Shown in pieces: positions 7,373 to 9,905 of a DNA stretch of 9,905 nt (the first letter of the stretch is position 1; every line of letters starts with the position of its first letter). The stretch is taken from the NCBI GenBank assembly GCA_947074245.1, contig CAMTOW010000046.1:1-9905 (forward strand), read 5' to 3'. The notes beneath the pieces are model-generated. The model had not been told where the DNA came from. It saw nothing but the letters and a program-made list of their open reading frames with translations, and did not search any database. Origin of the DNA: an uncultured Bacteroidales bacterium (GTDB lineage: Bacteria; Bacteroidota; Bacteroidia; Bacteroidales; JAUNSR01). The translations under genes and the position numbers were made by a program.

Positions 7373-7380
7373 CAAATGTA
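7373..7380 (-). promoter_or_regulatory. Candidate -7 promoter box for pfkA
   Basis: Read on the minus strand this is TACATTTG, a match to the Bacteroidota -7 consensus TAnnTTTG, 47 bases upstream of the pfkA ATG. A TTTG (7394-7397) lies only 13 bases further upstream, closer than the usual 19-21, so the -33 element is doubtful. Its presence fits separate transcription of pfkA after ispH. Confidence 0.4.
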
Positions 7381-7416
7381 TAAATTTTTCTGACAAACCC
7401 TCCTTTTCTGCAAGCA

Positions 7417-8292
7417 TCATTCTTGTTCGTTCAGCAAACTGACATGTGCGGCAACCTGCTCCATCAGCCAGCGAGGCGTAGAGGTGGCGCCGCAGATTCC
7501 GATGCTATCGGCTCCGGAAAGCCATTGCGGATCGATTTCGGTTTCGTCGGAAACCAGAAAACTTTTCGGATTGACTTTCAGACACTCTTCAAACAAGACT
7601 TTTCCGTTGGAACTTTTTTTACCGCTTACGAAGAATATCACATCATGCGCAGCTGCAAACTCGCGAATATTGGGCATTCGATTGGCAACCTGACGGCAAA
7701 TGGTATCGAAATAACGGAAATCGCTCGTAGATGATTTCCGACGATTGATCGTATCGATAACTGCATGGAAATGATCGACCGACTTGGTGGTCTGAGAGAA
7801 CAAGCGGATATCTTTTGAAAAATCGATTTTCGAGTCGAGATCCTCTTCGTTTTCGATTACCAACGCTTTACCCTGAGTCTGACCGACCAGACCATTTACC
7901 TCGGCATGCCCCCGCTTACCGAAAATAAGAATTTGCGCCTCTTTTTCCTCCGGAGCGATATACATGCGTTTGATCTTGCGCTGCAATTGCAGCACGACCG
8001 GACAGGTGGCATCGATAATCTGAATATTGTTTTTTCGGGCAGTTTCGTAAGTTGACGGTGGTTCGCCATGGGCACGCAACAAGACTTTTGCGTTTTCCAA
8101 CCGGGCGAACTCTTCATGGTCGATCGTAACCAGACCAATCGCTTTCAGTCGCTCCACTTCTTTACTATTGTGAACGATATCGCCCAGACAGTAAAGCGTC
8201 TCGCCGTTTTTAAGCTCCTCTTCCGCCTTACGGATCGCGTTGACAACGCCGAAGCAAAATCCGGAACCGTTGTCCAGTTCAATCTTTTTCAT
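7417..8292 (-). CDS. ispH: 4-hydroxy-3-methylbut-2-enyl diphosphate reductase (IspH/LytB)
   Basis: Catalyses the final MEP-pathway step: an iron-sulfur enzyme that reduces HMBPP to isopentenyl and dimethylallyl diphosphate, in the cytoplasm. The 291 residues are in the normal size range. The three cluster cysteines are Cys13 (GFCFGV), Cys97 (DATCPVV) and Cys199 (DTICRQVANRM). Substrate-binding residues are also visible: His41 (LGDIVHN), His75 (LRAHGEPP), His129 and the proton-relay Glu131 (KRGHAEVNG), Thr168 in SQTTKS, the SSNG segment (227-230), and the C-terminal GATSTP (268-273). The ATG at 8292 is only 8 bases after the cmk stop, so the two are translated from one transcript. No key residue is missing. 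The identification is secure. Confidence 0.97.
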   Translation of the reverse strand: MKKIELDNGSGFCFGVVNAIRKAEEELKNGETLYCLGDIVHNSKEVERLKAIGLVTIDHEEFARLENAKVLLRAHGEPPSTYETARKNNIQIIDATCPVVLQLQRKIKRMYIAPEEKEAQILIFGKRGHAEVNGLVGQTQGKALVIENEEDLDSKIDFSKDIRLFSQTTKSVDHFHAVIDTINRRKSSTSDFRYFDTICRQVANRMPNIREFAAAHDVIFFVSGKKSSNGKVLFEECLKVNPKSFLVSDETEIDPQWLSGADSIGICGATSTPRWLMEQVAAHVSLLNEQE

Positions 8293-8300
8293 AAGCGTAC

Positions 8301-8993
8301 TTATAAAGAAGCGATGACACGATTGAACTGCTCCTGCAACCAGGCGTCTTGCTGAGCGATCGTCAGGTGAGAATTGTCGAGCAACAAAGCGTCATCGGCT
8401 TTGCGCAACGGACTCTCGGCACGATTCTGATCGATATGATCCCGGCTTTTTACGTTTTCCAGAACTTCTTCGAAAGATACCGGATCGCCTTTGGCTGTCA
8501 ATTCATCGACACGACGCTGCGCGCGCACTTCGGGAGAAGCGGTAACGAAGATCTTCAGTTCGGCTTGTGGAAAGACTGTTGTTCCGATATCGCGACCATC
8601 CATGACGATACCCTTTTTCAATCCCATCTCTTGTTGTTGTTCAACCATGGCATGACGCACAAAGGCCAAAGCGCTTACGGGACTTACATTGTTGGATACC
8701 TCCATCGTACGGATCTCTTTTTCTACATTCGTGCCGTTGAGATAGGTTTCGGGAAGGGAAGTTTGAGGATTTAATCGAAACTCGATGTGAATATCAGGGA
8801 TCTGATTGCGGAGTTTCTCTTCATCGATCTTTCCGTCGCGGATCAGATCGTGTTGCAGACAATATAATGTTACGGCGCGATACATCGCTCCGCTATCGAT
8901 ATAGATGTATCCGATTTTACGAGCCAAATCCTTGGCCATCGTACTTTTCCCACATGAGGAAAAACCATCTATCGCAATTACTATTTTTTTCAT
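8301..8993 (-). CDS. cmk: (d)CMP kinase
   Basis: Transfers phosphate from ATP to CMP or dCMP, feeding CTP and dCTP pools, in the cytoplasm. The 230 residues match family length. Visible features: P-loop DGFSSCGKST (9-18), the CMP-binding YIDSGAMYRAVT (31-42), the NMP-binding insert (about 60-120), MDGRDIGTTVFPQA (131-144), and the LID-type region ASPEVRAQRR...RD with DQNRAESPL (about 152-197). The start is ATG at 8993 and the stop TAA lies 8 bases before ispH. porQ lies 61 bases upstream on the same strand with no terminator between them, so cmk is probably part of a porQ-cmk-ispH transcript. As I recall, the same gene order occurs in Porphyromonas gingivalis. The identification is secure. 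Confidence 0.96.
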   Translation of the reverse strand: MKKIVIAIDGFSSCGKSTMAKDLARKIGYIYIDSGAMYRAVTLYCLQHDLIRDGKIDEEKLRNQIPDIHIEFRLNPQTSLPETYLNGTNVEKEIRTMEVSNNVSPVSALAFVRHAMVEQQQEMGLKKGIVMDGRDIGTTVFPQAELKIFVTASPEVRAQRRVDELTAKGDPVSFEEVLENVKSRDHIDQNRAESPLRKADDALLLDNSHLTIAQQDAWLQEQFNRVIASL

Positions 8994-9044
8994 ACGCCTC
9001 TAATACGGTTTGCTTACATTAATAAATAAGGCGGTATGGTAAGG

Positions 9045-9062
9045 AGTTCTGAAATCAGAACT
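9045..9062 (-). repeat. 18-bp palindrome over the porQ stop codon
   Basis: AGTTCTGA-AA-TCAGAACT is a perfect inverted repeat, and the porQ TGA (9055-9057) is inside it. As RNA it would give a 7-bp hairpin with a 4-base loop. There is no T-tract after it on the minus strand, so it is not an intrinsic terminator. It could slow 3' decay between porQ and cmk (inference). Confidence 0.4.
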
Positions 9063-9853
9063 TATCCAATTGCAGATTCACGCCAAGCATGAACGAAGTT
9101 CCGGCCCGATGATAACGGGCAATAGACGCGTTGATGTCGAACATCCGGATATTGATTCCGAATCCGCCCGAAAAACCGGTCAGGAAGCCTCCGCCTCCTT
9201 TTTCGAAATCTCGGCGTTTCTTATAATTGTATCCTACCGCCAGGTAAAAATTGTCGTTGGGCAGGTAATCGATACCCACTACGACATGACTGAACAAGTC
9301 TTTTGCAAAGTTACTCTTTTCCTTATTATCACCCGAATTTTCGGATATGGAGTTATCGATATAATCTTTTTTCCAGGAAGTGAGTTTGATGGCGGTTACT
9401 GAAAATCGGAAAGGTGCATGAGCAAGACTCTTTGACAAGCCCACTTGAAGATCGAACGGAAGTGATTCGCGCTGCTCGGCAAATTTCTTCAATTGGCCGC
9501 CCAGGTTATTCCCGACGATCGACAGAGAAAAGTCGGTATCCGGATTATAATAGTTTAACCCGAGATTGACCCCCAAAGCGATTGATGTATAGGATTCGTA
9601 TGCGGAATAGATAAAATTGGCGGTAGCTCCTCCGCGAAGACGATCGGTGATATCATATCCGATCGTCGCTCCCACAGCGATATCCTTGACATTGAATGTG
9701 CCCAATATCTGATTATCCGCCGAGGTCTCGGTGAATTTACCGTAATCGGCAAAACGAGCGATCACCGCCCATGCGCCCCGATCGTTCAATTCGTGAGAAT
9801 ACATTGCTCCCCCTACATTGACTCCCGACATATATCGCATATAATTAAGCGTC
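9055..9853 (-). CDS. porQ: PorQ-like type IX secretion protein, 5' end lost to adapter
   Basis: Predicted outer-membrane beta-barrel protein of the PorQ family. In P. gingivalis PorQ is thought to work with PorU, PorV and PorZ at the cell surface, where type IX secretion substrates are processed and attached. The visible 265 residues (TLNYMRYMSGVNVGGAMYS onward) show alternating amphipathic strands: VKDIAVGATIGYDITDRLRGG, SYTSIALGVNLGLNYYN, FSLSIVGNNLGGQLK, LPFDLQVGLSKSLAHAPFRFSVTAIKL, HVVVGIDYLPNDNFYLAVGYNYKKRRDF, GGFGINIRMFDINASIARY. The chain ends in Phe, as barrel proteins often do. The Met at 9840 is internal; the frame stays open to 9853, where adapter sequence begins. About 70 N-terminal residues, including the signal peptide, are missing. 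PorQ is favoured over the related PorV/PorP barrels because of the cmk-ispH context and sequence character. A PorQ alone does not prove a working T9SS. Confidence 0.78.
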
Positions 9854-9905
9854 AGATCGGAAGAGCGTCGTGTAGGGAAAGAGTGTTAAGATTAGTGTAG
9901 CTCTC
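9854..9905 (+). other. Illumina TruSeq dual-index adapter contamination
   Basis: Positions 9854-9886 match, base for base, the 33-nt 5' part of the reverse-complemented TruSeq P5 adapter (it begins AGATCGGAAGAGCGTCG and ends GAGTGT). The next 8 bases, TAAGATTA (9887-9894), sit where the i5 index belongs. They are the reverse complement of TAATCTTA, which I recall as TruSeq HT index D506. Positions 9895-9905 (GTGTAGCTCTC) match the following constant segment GTGTAGATCTC with one mismatch at 9901. This is library-construction sequence, not genome. True sequence ends at 9853, or earlier if the join is chimeric. Confidence 0.97.

Noticed and set aside
7417..8292. Possible atypical IspH because the HPEVEG motif reads HAEVNG
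   Set aside because: The catalytic His and Glu and all three cluster cysteines are retained; the differences are at non-essential positions.

Overview
The window looks like a chromosomal segment from a member of the Bacteroidales (Bacteroidota). The evidence is a PorQ-like type IX secretion protein next to cmk and ispH, a fimbrillin-type lipoprotein with an acidic stretch after the lipid cysteine, a DUF1573 protein, no clear Shine-Dalgarno sequences, and promoter-like boxes of the Bacteroidota TAnnTTTG type. A family or genus cannot be fixed from this sequence. Most of it is ordinary core genome. It is probably a whole assembled contig, because the right end runs into Illumina adapter.

Layout. 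Positions 1-2366 (+) hold alanyl-tRNA synthetase, missing its first 85-90 residues at the left edge, followed by a strong intrinsic terminator (2405-2448). A fimbrillin-like surface lipoprotein (2525-3478, -) converges on alaS. A 547-base non-coding stretch (3479-4025) follows, with short inverted repeats and a candidate promoter. Next come two + strand genes 21 bases apart: a secreted three-domain DUF1573 protein (4026-5099) and MeaB, the G-protein chaperone of methylmalonyl-CoA mutase (5121-6221). A perfect 20-bp hairpin (6238-6282) terminates both meaB and the opposing cluster. That cluster, on the minus strand, runs porQ (partial) > cmk > ispH > pfkA.

How the genes fit together. The minus-strand cluster combines CMP kinase (nucleotide salvage), the last step of MEP isoprenoid synthesis (IspH), glycolytic 6-phosphofructokinase and an outer-membrane PorQ protein. 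cmk and ispH are 8 bases apart and surely co-transcribed. pfkA sits behind a 91-base gap with its own promoter-like box and a perfect 16-bp palindrome, so it may also be transcribed and regulated separately. MeaB implies a B12-dependent methylmalonyl-CoA (succinate/propionate) pathway, but the mutase genes are not here.

The most solid unusual observation is technical. Positions 9854-9905 are not genomic: they match the reverse complement of the Illumina TruSeq dual-index P5 adapter, including an 8-base index. This artificially truncates porQ. I found no undescribed biological system. The best biological leads are the nested palindromes at the pfkA promoter and the pairing of a DUF1573 protein with MeaB.
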